A DNA stretch of 64,000 nt from Bathynomus jamesi (lineage: Eukaryota > Arthropoda > Malacostraca > Isopoda > Cirolanidae), in contig JAJOZX010001073.1 of assembly GCA_023014485.1 (NCBI GenBank), positions 260,001 through 324,000 on the forward strand, written 5' to 3'. A program made the position numbers and the translations under genes. The notes beneath the pieces were generated by a model. The model saw only the letters and a program-made list of their open reading frames with translations. It did not search any database and was not told where the DNA came from. Below are positions 10,837-22,656 of this stretch, in pieces. Position 1 is the first letter of the stretch; each line of letters starts with the position of its first letter.

Positions 10837-13800
10837 TAGTCCGGTGTTCAAAATCCAAGGAAAGGTTCATTTCATTGGATCTTTCTGCCAGAAGACGATG
10901 TATCATAGATGCTTCTAATTTTGCACAAATAGTTTTCCACGACACAGACGCAGAGCTAATCGACTATTACACAATGACAGCTTGGAGCCAGCAATAATTT
11001 GTTCATTGCAGGAGTGGCTACATCAAAACAACCCTTTATTACATCATTCACATCTGCGTTAGAGTTCTTACAAACAGGAGAAGTCAACGTTGTCTTGAGT
11101 GCAAACAAGAGACCGGATGATGAACATATTCGACGATACAATCTTCTACTGCAAGTGAAGTGGCTGTCATTATCCCAGATGATCACATACACAATCTTAA
11201 TGCTGTACTGCATGTGCGTGAGGGAGGTCTCAAACGTATAAATGAAGTACATCGCAGTTATGATCTATTACACTGTAATTTTATTTTCCTCCATGCAAAG
11301 GGTTGGGGGACACTGTCATCTTCAGAATTTGCCAGATTTCGTTTGCAAGACGAACATAGATTCTTCAATCAAGTGCTCAAGAGTTTAAGACTTACGCAGA
11401 ATTTTGTATGTGATCAATATGCCAAGGCAAAATCTGCAAGACTACGCTGGGCCAGGATGTACCAAAGAAATACACGCAGAAAAACATTTTTAGCTATGTA
11501 TCGGACCATAATGATGAATTACAAGCTGGAACAAAGATTAGTCCGGTGTTCAAAATCCAAGGAAAGGTTCATTTCATTGGATCTTTCTGCCAGAAGACGA
11601 TGTATCATAGATGCTTCTAATTTTGCACAAATAGTTTTCCACGACACAGACGCAGAGCTAATCGACTATTACACAATGACAGCTTGGAGCCAGCAATAAT
11701 TTGTTCATTGCAGGAGTGGCTACATCAAAACAACCCTTTATTACATCATTCACATCTGCGTTAGAGTTCTTACAAACAGGAGAAGTCAACGTTGTCTTGA
11801 GTGCAAACAAGAGACCGGATGATGAACATATTCGACGATACAATCTTTCTACTGCAAGTGAAGTGGCTGTCATTATCCCAGATGATCACACACAATCTTA
11901 ATGCTGTACTGCATGTGCGTGAGGGAGGTCTCAAACGTATAAATGAAGTACATCGCAGTTATGATCTATTACACTGTAATTTTATTTTCCTCCATGCAAA
12001 GGGTTGGGGGACACTGTCATCTTCAGAATTTGCCAGATTTCGTTTGCAAGACGAACATAGATTCTTCAATCAAGTGCTCAAGAGTTTAAGACTTACGCAG
12101 AATTTTGTATGTGATCAATATGCCAAGGCAAAATCTGCAAGACTACGCTGGGCCAGGATGTACCAAAGAAATACACGCAGAAAAACATTTTTAGCTATGT
12201 ATCGGACCATAATGATGAATTACAAGCTGGAACAAAGATTAGTCCGGTGTTCAAAATCCAAGGAAAGGTTCATTTCATTGGATCTTTCTGCCAGAAGACG
12301 ATGTATCATAGATGCTTCTAATTTTGCACAAATAGTTTTCCACGACACAGACGCAGAGCTAATCGACTATTACACAATGACAGCTTGGAGCCAGCAATAA
12401 TTTGTTCATTGCAGGAGTGGCTACATCAAAACAACCCTTTATTACATCATTCACATCTGCGTTAGAGTTCTTACAAACAGGAGAAGTCAACGTTGTCTTG
12501 AGTGCAAACAAGAGACCGGATGATGAACATATTCGACGATACAATCTTTCTACTGCAAGTGAAGTGGCTGTCATTATCCCAGATGATCACATACACAATC
12601 TTAATGCTGTACTGCATGTGCGTGAGGGAGGTCTCAAACGTATAAATGAAGTACATCGCAGTTATGATCTATTACACTGTAATTTTATTTTCCTCCATGC
12701 AAAGGGTTGGGGGACACTGTCATCTTCAGAATTTGCCAGATTTCGTTTGCAAGACGAACATAGATTCTTCAATCAAGTGCTCAAGAGTTTAAGACTTACG
12801 CAGAATTTTGTATGTGATCAATATGCCAAGGCAAATCTGCAAGACTACGCTGGGCCAGGATGTACCAAAGAAATACACGCAGAAAAACATTTTTAGCTAT
12901 GTATCGGACCATAATGATGAATTACAAGCTGGAACAAAGATTAGTCCGGTGTTCAAAATCCAAGGAAAGGTTCATTTCATTGGATCTTTCTGCCAGAAGA
13001 CGATGTATCATAGATGCTTCTAATTTTGCACAAATAGTTTTCCACGACACAGACGCAGAGCTAATCGACTATTACACAATGACAGCTTGGAGCCAGCAAT
13101 AATTTGTTCATTGCAGGAGTGGCTACATCAAAACAACCCTTTATTACATCATTCACATCTGCGTTAGAGTTCTTACAAACAGGAGAAGTCAACGTTGTCT
13201 TGAGTGCAAACAAGAGACCGGATGATGAACATATTCGACGATACAATCTTTCTACTGCAAGTGAAGTGGCTGTCATTATCCCAGATGATCACATACACAA
13301 TCTTAATGCTGTACTGCATGTGCGTGAGGGAGGTCTCAAACGTATAAATGAAGTACATCGCAGTTATGATCTATTACACTGTAATTTTATTTTCCTCCAT
13401 GCAAAGGGTTGGGGGACACTGTCATCTTCAGAATTTGCCAGATTTCGTTTGCAAGACGAACATAGATTCTTCAATCAAGTGCTCAAGAGTTTAAGACTTA
13501 CGCAGAATTTTGTATGTGATCAATATGCCAAGGCAAAATCTGCAAGACTACGCTGGGCCAGGATGTACCAAAGAAATACACGCAGAAAAACATTTTTAGC
13601 TATGTATCGGACCATAATGATGAATTACAAGCTGGAACAAAGATTAGTCCGGTGTTCAAAATCCAAGGAAAGGTTCATTTCATTGGATCTTTCTGCCAGA
13701 AGACGATGTATCATAGATGCTTCTAATTTTGCACAAATAGTTTTCCACGACACAGACGCAGAGCTAATCGACTATTACACAATGACAGCTTGGAGCCAGC

Positions 13801-15752
13801 AATAATTTGTTCATTGCAGGAGTGGCTACATCAAAACAACCCTTTATTACATCATTCACATCTGCGTTAGAGTTCTTACAAACAGGAGAAGTCAACGTTG
13901 TCTTGAGTGCAAACAAGAGACCGGATGATGAACATATTCGACGATACAATCTTTCTACTGCAAGTGAAGTGGCTGTCATTATCCCAGATGATCACATACA
14001 CAATCTTAATGCTGTACTGCATGTGCGTGAGGGAGGTCTCAAACGTATAAATGAAGTACATCGCAGTTATGATCTATTACACTGTAATTTTATTTTCCTC
14101 CATGCAAAGGGTTGGGGGACACTGTCATCTTCAGAATTTGCCAGATTTCGTTTGCAAGACGAACATAGATTCTTCAATCAAGTGCTCAAGAGTTTAAGAC
14201 TTACGCAGAATTTTGTATGTGATCAATATGCCAAGGCAAAATCTGCAAGACTACGCTGGGCCAGGATGTACCAAAGAAATACACGCAGAAAAACATTTTT
14301 AGCTATGTATCGGACCATAATGATGAATTACAAGCTGGAACAAAGATTAGTCCGGTGTTCAAAATCCAAGGAAAGGTTCATTTCATTGGATCTTTCTGCC
14401 AGAAGACGATGTATCATAGATGCTTCTAATTTTGCACAAATAGTTTTCCACGACACAGACGCAGAGCTAATCGACTATTACACAATGACAGCTTGGAGCC
14501 AGCAATAATTTGTTCATTGCAGGAGTGGCTACATCAAAACAACCCTTTATTACATCATTCACATCTGCGTTAGAGTTCTTACAAACAGGAGAAGTCAACG
14601 TTGTCTTGAGTGCAAACAAGAGACCGGATGATGAACATATTCGACGATACAATCTTTCTACTGCAAGTGAAGTGGCTGTCATTATCCCAGATGATCACAT
14701 ACACAATCTTAATGCTGTACTGCATGTGCGTGAGGGAGGTCTCAAACGTATAAATGAAGTACATCGCAGTTATGATCTATTACACTGTAATTTTATTTTC
14801 CTCCATGCAAAGGGTTGGGGGACACTGTCATCTTCAGAATTTGCCAGATTTCGTTTGCAAGACGAACATAGATTCTTCAATCAAGTGCTCAAGAGTTTAA
14901 GACTTACGCAGAATTTTGTATGTGATCAATATGCCAAGGCAAAATCTGCAAGACTACGCTGGGCCAGGATGTACCAAAGAAATACACGCAGAAAAACATT
15001 TTTAGCTATGTATCGGACCATAATGATGAATTACAAGCTGGAACAAAGATTAGTCCGGTGTTCAAAATCCAAGGAAAGGTTCATTTCATTGGATCTTTCT
15101 GCCAGAAGACGGTGTATCATAGATGCTTCTAATTTTGCACAAATAGTTTTCCACGACACAGACGCAGAGCTAATCGACTATTACACAATGACAGCTTGGA
15201 GCCAGCAATAATTTGTTCATTGCAGGAGTGGCTACATCAAAACAACCCTTTATTACATCATTCACATCTGCGTTAGAGTTCTTACAAACAGGAGAAGTCA
15301 ACGTTGTCTTGAGTGCAAACAAGAGACCGGATGATGAACATATTCGACGATACAATCTTTCTACTGCAAGTGAAGTGGCTGTCATTATCCAGATGATCAC
15401 ATACACAATCTTAATGCTGTACTGCATGTGCGTGAGGGAGGTCTCAAACGTATAAATGAAGTACATCGCAGTTATGATCTATTACACTGTAATTTTATTT
15501 TCCTCCATGCAAAGGGTTGGGGGACACTGTCATCTTCAGAATTTGCCAGATTTCGTTTGCAAGACGAACATAGATTCTTCAATCAAGTGCTCAAGAGTTT
15601 AAGACTTACGCAGAATTTTGTATGTGATCAATATGCCAAGGCAAAATCTGCAAGACTACGCTGGGCCAGGATGTACCAAAGAAATACACGCAGAAAAACA
15701 TTTTTAGCTATGTATCGGACCATAATGATGAATTACAAGCTGGAACAAAGAT
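10837..15752 (+). repeat. seven tandem ~703-bp units derived from the Helitron Rep gene
   Basis: Seven head-to-tail units start at 10837, 11539, 12240, 12942, 13645, 14348 and 15051, with lengths 702, 701, 702, 703, 703, 703 and 702. Each begins at TAGTCCGGTGTTCAAAATCC and ends at ACAAAGAT. Differences I could see are one- or two-base deletions (units 1, 2, 3 and 7) and a base change in unit 7, none shared. Each unit covers the same Rep stretch, from a PVFKIQGKVHFIGSF block through ANKRPDDEHIRRYN and REGGLKRINEVHRSYD to the VCDQYAKAKSARL block. Expansion must be very recent, or is an assembly effect. Confidence 0.95.
13104..13805 (+). pseudogene. Helitron N-domain ORF repeated in the array (representative intact unit)
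   Basis: In the 703-bp units a 233-residue frame runs from within one unit into the next and ends TMTAWSQQ-stop; copies start at 13104, 13807 and 14510. It holds the Helitron_like_N features LSANKRPDDEHIRRYN, VREGGLKRINEVHRSYD and FARFRLQDEHRFF. The last 75 residues come from the next unit's start in a different relation to the native protein. The native frame is also broken in each unit after LQEWLHQNNPLLHHSH. The frames are therefore products of the array, not evidence of a working protein. Confidence 0.7.
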
Positions 15753-16595
15753 TATATTGCCTCCTACTATTTACGCCCCCCCTGTTGGTATACGGAAGCG
15801 TTCCAAGACACCATGGCGATCGTAAGATCACTTAGGAAGCCGGATTTTTTAATAACTTTTACTCGCAACCTACGTCGGCCCTAAATAGTAATCACTTTTA
15901 CCTGATGAGCAAATTAGTGACAGACCCGATATTACACACAGTTTTTTTCACATTAAACTCTGGGAGTTCTTGATACAGTGAATGGCTGTTTTGCAATGAA
16001 AGAAGATCAGAAGCGAGGACTGCTCCATTGTCATATACTGCTGATTATGGCTAAAGAAAATAAGCTCAAAGAACTGGATGACATTAATCGAATTGCTTCC
16101 GCAGAAATTCCAGACAAGAATCCAAATCCAACTCTATGAAATAATTACCGAAATAAAATTCATGGATAAGCTGATCAGACGTCTCGATTTCGGCGGGACT
16201 GTCTCGCTTTTCAGTTATATCTCCTGTCTTCTAGAAACTTTAGAGGACGCGGAAATGTCCCGATTTGGAAGATGATGAACTTAAATGTCCCGCTTTATCA
16301 AAATTACTACCTGTAATTTTGATAAAGCGAGACATTTATCAAAATTACTACCTGTAAGCAATATGATTTTAAGGAACTTTTGCCGCGGTAAAGCAAATAT
16401 ATGTATACAAAAATATCAACGGTACGATTGAAAGTACGTGGCCAGGATTATGAAGTTGACAATACATGGGTGGTTCCATATAATCCCTATCTCCCGATCA
16501 AGTATAATGCACACACAAACGGAGAAGTTGTTTACTCTGTATTTTCTGTCAAATTTCTGTACAAGTGTGTCTTGTCGATGCAAGATATGTAAGCG
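15753..16595 (+). pseudogene. Helitron Rep HUH-region remnants
   Basis: After the last unit, native order resumes with AFQDTMAIVRSLRKPDFLIT, then DRPDITHSFFHIKL, then KRGLLHCHILLIMAKE. The HCH keeps the His-x-His of the HUH motif. SAEIPDKNPNPTLYEIITE follows. From 16401 the frame reads NTWVVPYNPYLPIKYNAHTN and VVYSVFSVKFLYKC, both standard Helitron blocks. Several stops and frame changes occur. Confidence 0.75.
16283..16336. repeat. inverted repeat inside the Helitron remnant
   Basis: AAATGTCCCGCTTTATCAAA and its inverse TTTGATAAAGCGAGACATTT flank a 10-base loop. The segment ATCAAAATTACTACCTGTA is then directly repeated just downstream. It interrupts the Rep coding remnant and looks like a small secondary insertion or a replication slip. 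Confidence 0.6.
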
Positions 16596-16944
16596 CATCT
16601 AAGGCGTACTAGCGTACCTGTCAGTTTCCAATTCTAAAAAAATACCCACCTATTTTAAAACTTTCGCTTCACCTTGAGAATAAGCAGACAATTCTATTTT
16701 AACCGAATGAGGCAAGAAATATTGTACGCAACTGGCCACCTTCAACCAAACTTGCATTCTTTTTGCTCACCTAGGAAGATGAAGAAGCAAACGTAATTTA
16801 CAAACATATGCTCCGATATGAGTGGTAAAATTCCAGTCACCTTCAATGCTAGACAGAGTGAATTAGTCCATCTTCTCATGCACTGCACCACGTTCCTGGA
16901 CCAGAGTCATTTACTGATCTCAGAACAATTGCGGGTATTGTCCA

Positions 16945-17503
16945 CCCTACCTTCTAAGCCGCTTGCCTTGCACTAGGACTTTCAGATGACACTGAAATTG
17001 ATCGCGCCATGGAAGAGGCAACATCTATCCGATTTGGGCAGTCACTAAGAGAAATTTTTGCAATGATTTTAGTCTTTGTCAGGCCATCAAATCCAGTGCA
17101 ATTTTGGGAACAGCACAAACAATCTTTAATGGAAGATCTTATGCACCAAAATGTGACTGTCCCCACGGATGTCATCATCAATCAAACACTGTTATACATT
17201 AGCAATATATTGCAACGACATGACCTTCACCTAGAAAAAAACCTTAAATTGCCAAAGCCAGGTCCACATTTTGTTCGGCAATCCAGTCAGTCAAGAGGCT
17301 ACAATGAAGAGACGTCCCATAGCATAAATGAACTCGAGGAATATGTGGAAGATAGTAGTAGGCCTGTGAAAAACTATATAGGGCATTGGGTTGATTGCCT
17401 GTTACCCTCATCCGTTGGAAATGTCCAGCAGATTTCAGTGGAGAGTGAACGACAAAAGCCCTATACATTTTCGTTAGAGAGTTATGAATATGTAGGTCTT
17501 TAA
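16945..17503 (+). pseudogene. Helitron RepHel central region
   Basis: Reads in the standard order ACLALGLSDDTEIDRAMEEA, then LREIFAMILVFVRPSNPVQF, then WEQHKQSLMEDLMHQ, then GYNEETSHSINELEEY. This is the linker between Rep and helicase in RepHel proteins. The frame 17009-17503 is open for 164 codons but is only a piece of the original ORF. Confidence 0.7.
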
Positions 17504-18185
17504 AGGACCTCTTTATATTTAATTGTTTATGGTAATTTTAGCGTCGGGATTTTAGACGCCCTAGAATGAAAATGAAAATGAATTACCTCACCTTAATTTT
17601 GATGGATCATACATAGTTTACTTCGATGTTGGGCGTTACGATCTTTTTCGGTGTAGGGCCGCCACGATGGAGTTACACGACGAATTAACACTTTGTTACT
17701 AATATAGGCAATCACTTATTAACCCCTGAAGGAATAGGCCTACCCTTTTACAGTCATTAGGTCTTATATTATAAGGAATTCACACAGAACTTTAGGGAGG
17801 ACTTTAGACATCCTCCCGTTTAAAGCGTTTACTGTAACATAAACAGCCCTGAGACTATTCCTTTAATATATCTTCATATTTCTGTATAAATTGCTGATTT
17901 TGCAAAGGTTGTTGACTCTTTCTCCCTTGTTTTTGCATGGGTTAGCGAATGGAAGATTTCGTTTCACGTGAAATAAATGAAGGTTTCACGTGGTTATGCA
18001 GACCGACGCCTACATACGGTTTCCATGTATGTATGGCAATCATTTCATTCCCATTAGGCTATGTCAACAATCCCGAGCCAATTTTGTATAGATAATTAAT
18101 TCAATTAATAATTTATATTTAATTATGAAATAAAGGTATCACATACAAGATACCATGTTGTGGTTTTTCATAAGGCCTAAACTTA
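17504..18185. other. non-coding insertion or decayed stretch within the Helitron
   Basis: No Helitron coding similarity is visible between the central region and the helicase. The sequence is AT-rich with no clear terminal repeats. It replaces the segment just before the Walker A box and is either an unrecognised insertion or heavily mutated Helitron. Confidence 0.4.
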
Positions 18186-18186
18186 A

Positions 18187-19542
18187 TAATGAACAGCAAC
18201 GAGTAGACGAATCGACTCTGTGACCAAGGAGAAAGGAACTCTAATTGTCTTGAATGCTCCAGGTGGAAGCGGGAAAATATTTGTTGTTACTCTTGCTTGC
18301 TGAAGCGCGTTCTCGAAAGAAAATTGCCCCTGGCATCTGCTACCAGTGGAATTGCAGCAACATTGCTTCCAAATGGAAGAACATTGTACTCCAGATGCAA
18401 AGTACCTTTCTCAATCAAGGATGATTCGATGTGTAGCATATCGAAGAGAGATACGACAGGAAAACTTATTAAAGGATGTTCTCTGATGGTAAAAAAAATT
18501 CGATGTGTGAACAACGCATATTTGAAGCAATTGATCGTACATTCAGGAATTTGCGTGAGGCACAAAATCCATTTGGAGGAATTACTATGGTCGTTGCAAG
18601 AGATTGGCGGCAGATTTTACCAGCTGTACGCCGAGGTGGCAGGGCAGACATTGTGAATGCAACACTTAAAAGTTCGAATCTCTGGAAACACGTGACAACT
18701 ATGAAGCTATCTAAAACATGATGGTTCTACAAGGAAGGGGGGAAGAAGATAAGTTTGCGGAAGAGTTATTAAAAGTTGGCGAAGGAAAAATTAGTTTCTC
18801 AAGAACTGGGTCAATTCAAAATAAAATTGCAACAGCAAAACGTGATAAAAGGGGGTGACTCAAGGATTTGTGCAAGGAAATATTCAACGATTTGGCTACG
18901 TTTTATACAGACCATACCTGGCTCTTGAGTAGATCGATACTGTGCCCAACAAATGAAGCTGGAAGAGATGAACAGCATCATGTTAAAGCAATTCCCGACG
19001 AGGAAAATATTTACAAAAGCACCGACACTGACAGGGAAAGGCAACACGTGCATCCAATAGAATACCTTAACTCAATTAATGCACCCGGAATGCCACTACA
19101 TAGACTTTTGTTAAATAAAGGCATGCCAATAATGCTGCTTCGAAATTTCGACCCTGGCAACGAACTTTGTAACGGAAGGATATGCAGTCGAGAATTTACT
19201 GGATCATGTAACTGATGCAAAATTGGCAACAGGACCACATGTTGAAAATCGGGTTTATACCACGTATCCTATCCCTATTGCTTAGACAGATAACTTATTT
19301 CCGCTTCAAATGTATCTGCGTCAGTTTTCAGTTCGGGTTAACTTCGGGATGACTGCTAACAAGAGCCAAGGTCAAACCCTGAAAAAAGCTGGCATCTACC
19401 TGAAAAAGAATTTCTTGCACGGTCAACTTTACGTTTCCATGAGCCGTGGAAAAATCGGCGAAATTAAGAATTCCCTCCAAAACCGGATACGTAAAGGAGA
19501 AATGAGGAACTTTTACAAAGAATGTAGTGTTTCACTTGCTTG
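18187..19542 (+). pseudogene. Helitron PIF1-type helicase remnant
   Basis: The Walker A box reads LNAPGGSGKIF near 18256; the usual Thr after Lys is Ile. Next come the ATSGIAATLLPNGRTLYSRC block and the region for the Walker B helix, the latter degenerate. NPFGG and DWRQILPAVRRGGRADIVNA follow near 18570-18660. SRSILCPTNEAGRDE, LNSINAPGMPLHRL and MLLRNFDPGNELCNG appear near 18920-19180. The end reads FGMTANKSQGQTLKKAG and HGQLYVSMSRGKIGE. Multiple stops and frame shifts show it is dead. Confidence 0.8.
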
Positions 19543-19545
19543 ATT

Positions 19546-20080
19546 AAATAAAAAAAATTGCTTTGAAATTTTGTAATATTTAATAATGTTAGTCTGCACA
19601 AATTGGATACAAAGTAGGCCATTGGAAATTTTTACATTCACCTCACATTCTTCTTTGCCAAGGATAAAACACGTTTCTTGAACAATATTTGGATTATAAT
19701 ACCAATATGTATAAGTACCATGATTGTATAGAATTGGGGGTAATTGGTACCTGCCCGCTGCCAGCTCCTCCCTTTCTTCCCTTCAGACTCCACTCTTTCT
19801 CTTTTGTTGGGTGACTCCACACCTACACCGAAGGACACACTTTGCTCCTTTCTCCGCTAGACTGGCCTCTTATTCTCTATTTAAGATGACTTGAATATCA
19901 TTTCTTCCTCTCTCTGCGATTTCTACTGCTTGCTCTCTCTTTTGTCACGGTCTTTCTTCCACTGCTCCCTCTTCACTGTTTCTCTCCCTATCTCCTTATC
20001 CTAGTATCGGCGCGATATGACTTCGGCAGTCAAAGCGCCGGTGAAGTACTGTTATTCAATTCATGACTGTATAGTAAATA
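19546..20080. other. no gene seen
   Basis: Pyrimidine-rich sequence around 19740-20000, with no coding, RNA or repeat signal I can support. Confidence 0.4.
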
Positions 20081-20082
20081 TA

Positions 20083-20796
20083 TAGGGTGTCCATAAATGA
20101 TTACCCTGATTAAAGCATGCTATAACTTTTAAATAAACACTCGTATTCAAACACAGTTTTAATCATAAGTAGATAAACATACAAAGTTTCGATACATAGT
20201 TAATGAACTTAATAAGCTTCCACATTTGCACCCCTAGTAGCACGTAAAATATCTAAACGGTATTCACACTCACGCCACACATTTTCCAACATTTACCTTG
20301 TAGGCGTGTAACTTCAAACGTTTGTGTAACACCTTGTGCACCGTAGACTTTGGTATCTTTAGTTGGCATGAAGCTTGTCTCACCGATTTCCTTGGTGACC
20401 GTGTGAAAGCAGTTTGAATGTTTTCCACCGTCCCATCGGAAACTGATGGTCTACCACTGCTCTTCCCCTTTTCCAGTTTCGAAGAATCTTTTCATCCACG
20501 ACTTAATTAACTTCGTCAGGTGGATTCTTTCCATACTTTGTTCTGAACCTTCGCTGAACACTGACAGGAGATTTTGTTTCTGCAAGACACAACACATTGT
20601 GCCTTCTTTGTCACAGACGTCATCTTAACTGAACAGCTACTACAGCGCTGCTAGCGGCGAATGCGGTAGACGAAACACACCAGTACAGAAACTCCATGCG
20701 TGTACGAGATCACCTGTAAAAAGAAAACGGATGTAAGATTCGTCATTAAAACATGAGAGCATACTGTTTTCAGGGTAAACATTTATGGACACCCTG
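20083..20796 (-). mobile_element. mariner derivative lacking the catalytic core
   Basis: The inverted ends (AGGGTGTCCATAAATG..., about 28 bp with a few mismatches) are flanked by TA. On the - strand the element keeps the N-terminal helix-turn-helix region (GRPSVSDGTVENIQ, TFTRSPRKS-like, STVHKVLHKRLKLHAYK) and then jumps to the C-terminal end (ENVWRECEYRLDILRATRG). The whole DDE core is deleted, so it depends on another copy for movement. Confidence 0.8.
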
Positions 20797-20872
20797 TATG
20801 TTGCCCGAAGGATAACAGCATCTTTCCGCAGGAATTAGCAAAAATATCCCACCCGGAGAGAACATGTCGATT

Positions 20873-21736
20873 AGACTATGGTCCAATGGGGACGAGTATT
20901 GTTTACAGACGAATCAAAATTTAATCTTCGAACATCCGATGGACTGGAAAGTGTGTGGAGAAGAAAGGAGAAAGATTCGCCCCGTACACTTTTACGGAGG
21001 GTTGCTTTTGGAGGAGTCCAATTAACATGCTCACGAGCGAAAGCAAGATGAGCATTGCGGTGGTGTGGGAGCAATTCTGTGCCCATTGTTGGACGTCTAG
21101 CATGTAAGCCACTTTCCATAAGTCTCCTCCTAACGGTTCGCTCCGATACACTGACGTCTCGAGACCTTTCCAGCTCATTGCGGACGTTTGTGGCAGTCAA
21201 GTGATGATCTCGCAAAACACTCAAGTCGATGAAACGATTGTCACGCGCGGATGTGCAGCGCGATCTTCCAAATCCTGGTCTTTGGGTGTACTCTCATGTC
21301 TCCACATAACGTTGGTAGACACATCGAACCGTTGTTCTTGGAATTCCTATAACATCGGCGACGTAACGCCGGCTCCGACCATCTTTAATTAGGGCGACGA
21401 CTCTTGCTACGTTCACGGCACCCAAATCCATTGTAAATGTCCAATTCTGAAAACTAAAAGAATTGGAAGTCTATCTGTTACTAAACGCAAATGCTTACTC
21501 CGACTAGTGGAAAAAAGAAGTGGCACTAGCAGTCTGAGAGCAACTGAATGTCAGTTGAATTCTTATAAAAAGTCGAAAATTCGTTACAGCTAATATGTTC
21601 GCAGCTGACGTTGTCTCGTTATTTGGTTGCCTCATAGACTATATTTTCGAATTTTAAAACTTTTATAAACAGAAGCATGCCCACTTATTTGCTTTTCGCG
21701 ATATTCCAAGTGGGTCGATTTTTCTGCCGCTCAGTG
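20873..21736. mobile_element. rearranged Tc1-like element, copy 1 (internal inversion)
   Basis: The + strand carries a catalytic block (WGRVLFTDESKFNLRTSDG) near 20885-21015. It then switches abruptly to the opposite orientation: from 21432 down to about 21020 the - strand encodes the Tc1 N-terminal half (MDLGAVNVARVVALI, GIPRTTV, RDHHLTATNVRNELERS, LAFAREHVNWTP). The right end reaches the terminal CGCTCAGTG followed by TA. The left end is truncated. The switch point matches that of the copy at 59-60.3 kb. Confidence 0.75.
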
Positions 21737-21784
21737 TATAAACAAACCTTCAGGGTTAAGTATCCAGCTCGGACTTGCTTTAGG

Positions 21785-22038
21785 GCAGTGGTTCCCAACC
21801 TTTTTTTGCTGCGACCATAAATTGGTCACCAACAGGACCTCCCTACCCTCAGGCTTATGATACAATTTAAATGTGTATACAAATATAAATTGAATTTAGA
21901 AATAGTTAATATAGTGACCCTTCGCGATCCTGCTTGAGGACCCTCGCGTTGCTTTAGGGTATGCAACGTGTCAAATCAGAAGCAAGCGTCGAGTATCAAC
22001 CAGGGATCCACCACCTTGTCTCTTGAATCATCTAACAT
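21785..22038. mobile_element. hAT-type terminal fragment
   Basis: CAGTGGTTCCCAACCTTTTT followed by a GCGACC-rich stretch is the usual end sequence of a class of hAT/MITE elements. No matching opposite end was identified nearby, so this is probably a truncated copy. Confidence 0.4.
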
Positions 22039-22656
22039 CTACAACGGGTTGACTTCCCATTCAAGTTCTAGAGCCTCAACACTAACAAGAAAGCCCTTTG
22101 ATTGTGACGCGGATGGGAGGGGTGGTAGACACCGAACACCCAGCAATATAAGTCGTTGCAGATATAACGCCCAACTCTGGTGGTAGATTTGACCTTCACG
22201 AACTTTCTGTATATGAAAGCCAACATCACCACACGCCTTGGAGATGTCATCATGAACTTCAAATACTCCAAGATCAGCAAGTTTCATCGGGCTTGTTGAC
22301 TTCATTTGACGGAATGTCATAAATCGGGCGTCATCTATCTGGTTACTCAAGGGAGGAACTTCATCCAAGAAAGTAGATTTAACTGGTTTACGACGTCGAA
22401 TTCGATTTCTCCTACAATGGAGACGACCTAGTGACCAATGAATCACGGGAGCATCAAAATTGGAAGCCCATACACTAGGGTTCTGTTCAACTGGTGGATT
22501 TTCACACGACGCCAAACACGGCGACTCAAAAGAGGTATTTAAAGCTAGTGGTGTAGTCCGCAACCCAGGATGATCCATATCAACTGTATTGTGAATCGAG
22601 ACACCCTCAGATTCCAAAGAGCAGCCGGTGGGTCTTCGAGAAAAATCCGTATCCAT
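22039..22656 (-). CDS. hypothetical ORF, 205 codons
   Basis: An uninterrupted - strand frame begins at an ATG (MDTDFSRRPTGCSLESEG). It contains a basic patch (GRLHCRRNRIRRRKPVKS) and ends EALELEWEVNPL. I do not recognise the family. The GC-richer, repeat-like surroundings and lack of splice-site context suggest a piece of a mobile element, for example an accessory ORF. It could also be a chance open frame. Confidence 0.25.
   Translation of the reverse strand: MDTDFSRRPTGCSLESEGVSIHNTVDMDHPGLRTTPLALNTSFESPCLASCENPPVEQNPSVWASNFDAPVIHWSLGRLHCRRNRIRRRKPVKSTFLDEVPPLSNQIDDARFMTFRQMKSTSPMKLADLGVFEVHDDISKACGDVGFHIQKVREGQIYHQSWALYLQRLILLGVRCLPPLPSASQSKGFLVSVEALELEWEVNPL

Larger units (their letters stand above)
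10301..19545 (+). mobile_element. decayed Helitron, expanded by an internal tandem array
   Basis: The parts of a RepHel protein occur in the usual order on one strand: N-terminal start (ATG 10321, MARKRRPSLGR), zinc finger, Helitron N-domain, HUH region and PIF1-type helicase ending near 19542. The element is full of stops and indels. Its Rep N-domain region is amplified as a tandem array (10837-15752). No clear TC or CTRR ends were found, so the outer borders are approximate. About 650 bp of non-Helitron sequence lies between the Rep and helicase parts. Confidence 0.85.

Noticed and set aside
13104..15211. Several identical 233-codon + strand ORFs as a new multicopy gene family
   Set aside because: They are read across unit junctions of the Helitron-derived array, lack a native start and break the native Rep order.
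11658..15466. Repeated - strand frames of 61-98 codons across the tandem array
   Set aside because: They are antisense shadows of the Helitron units and repeat only because the array does.
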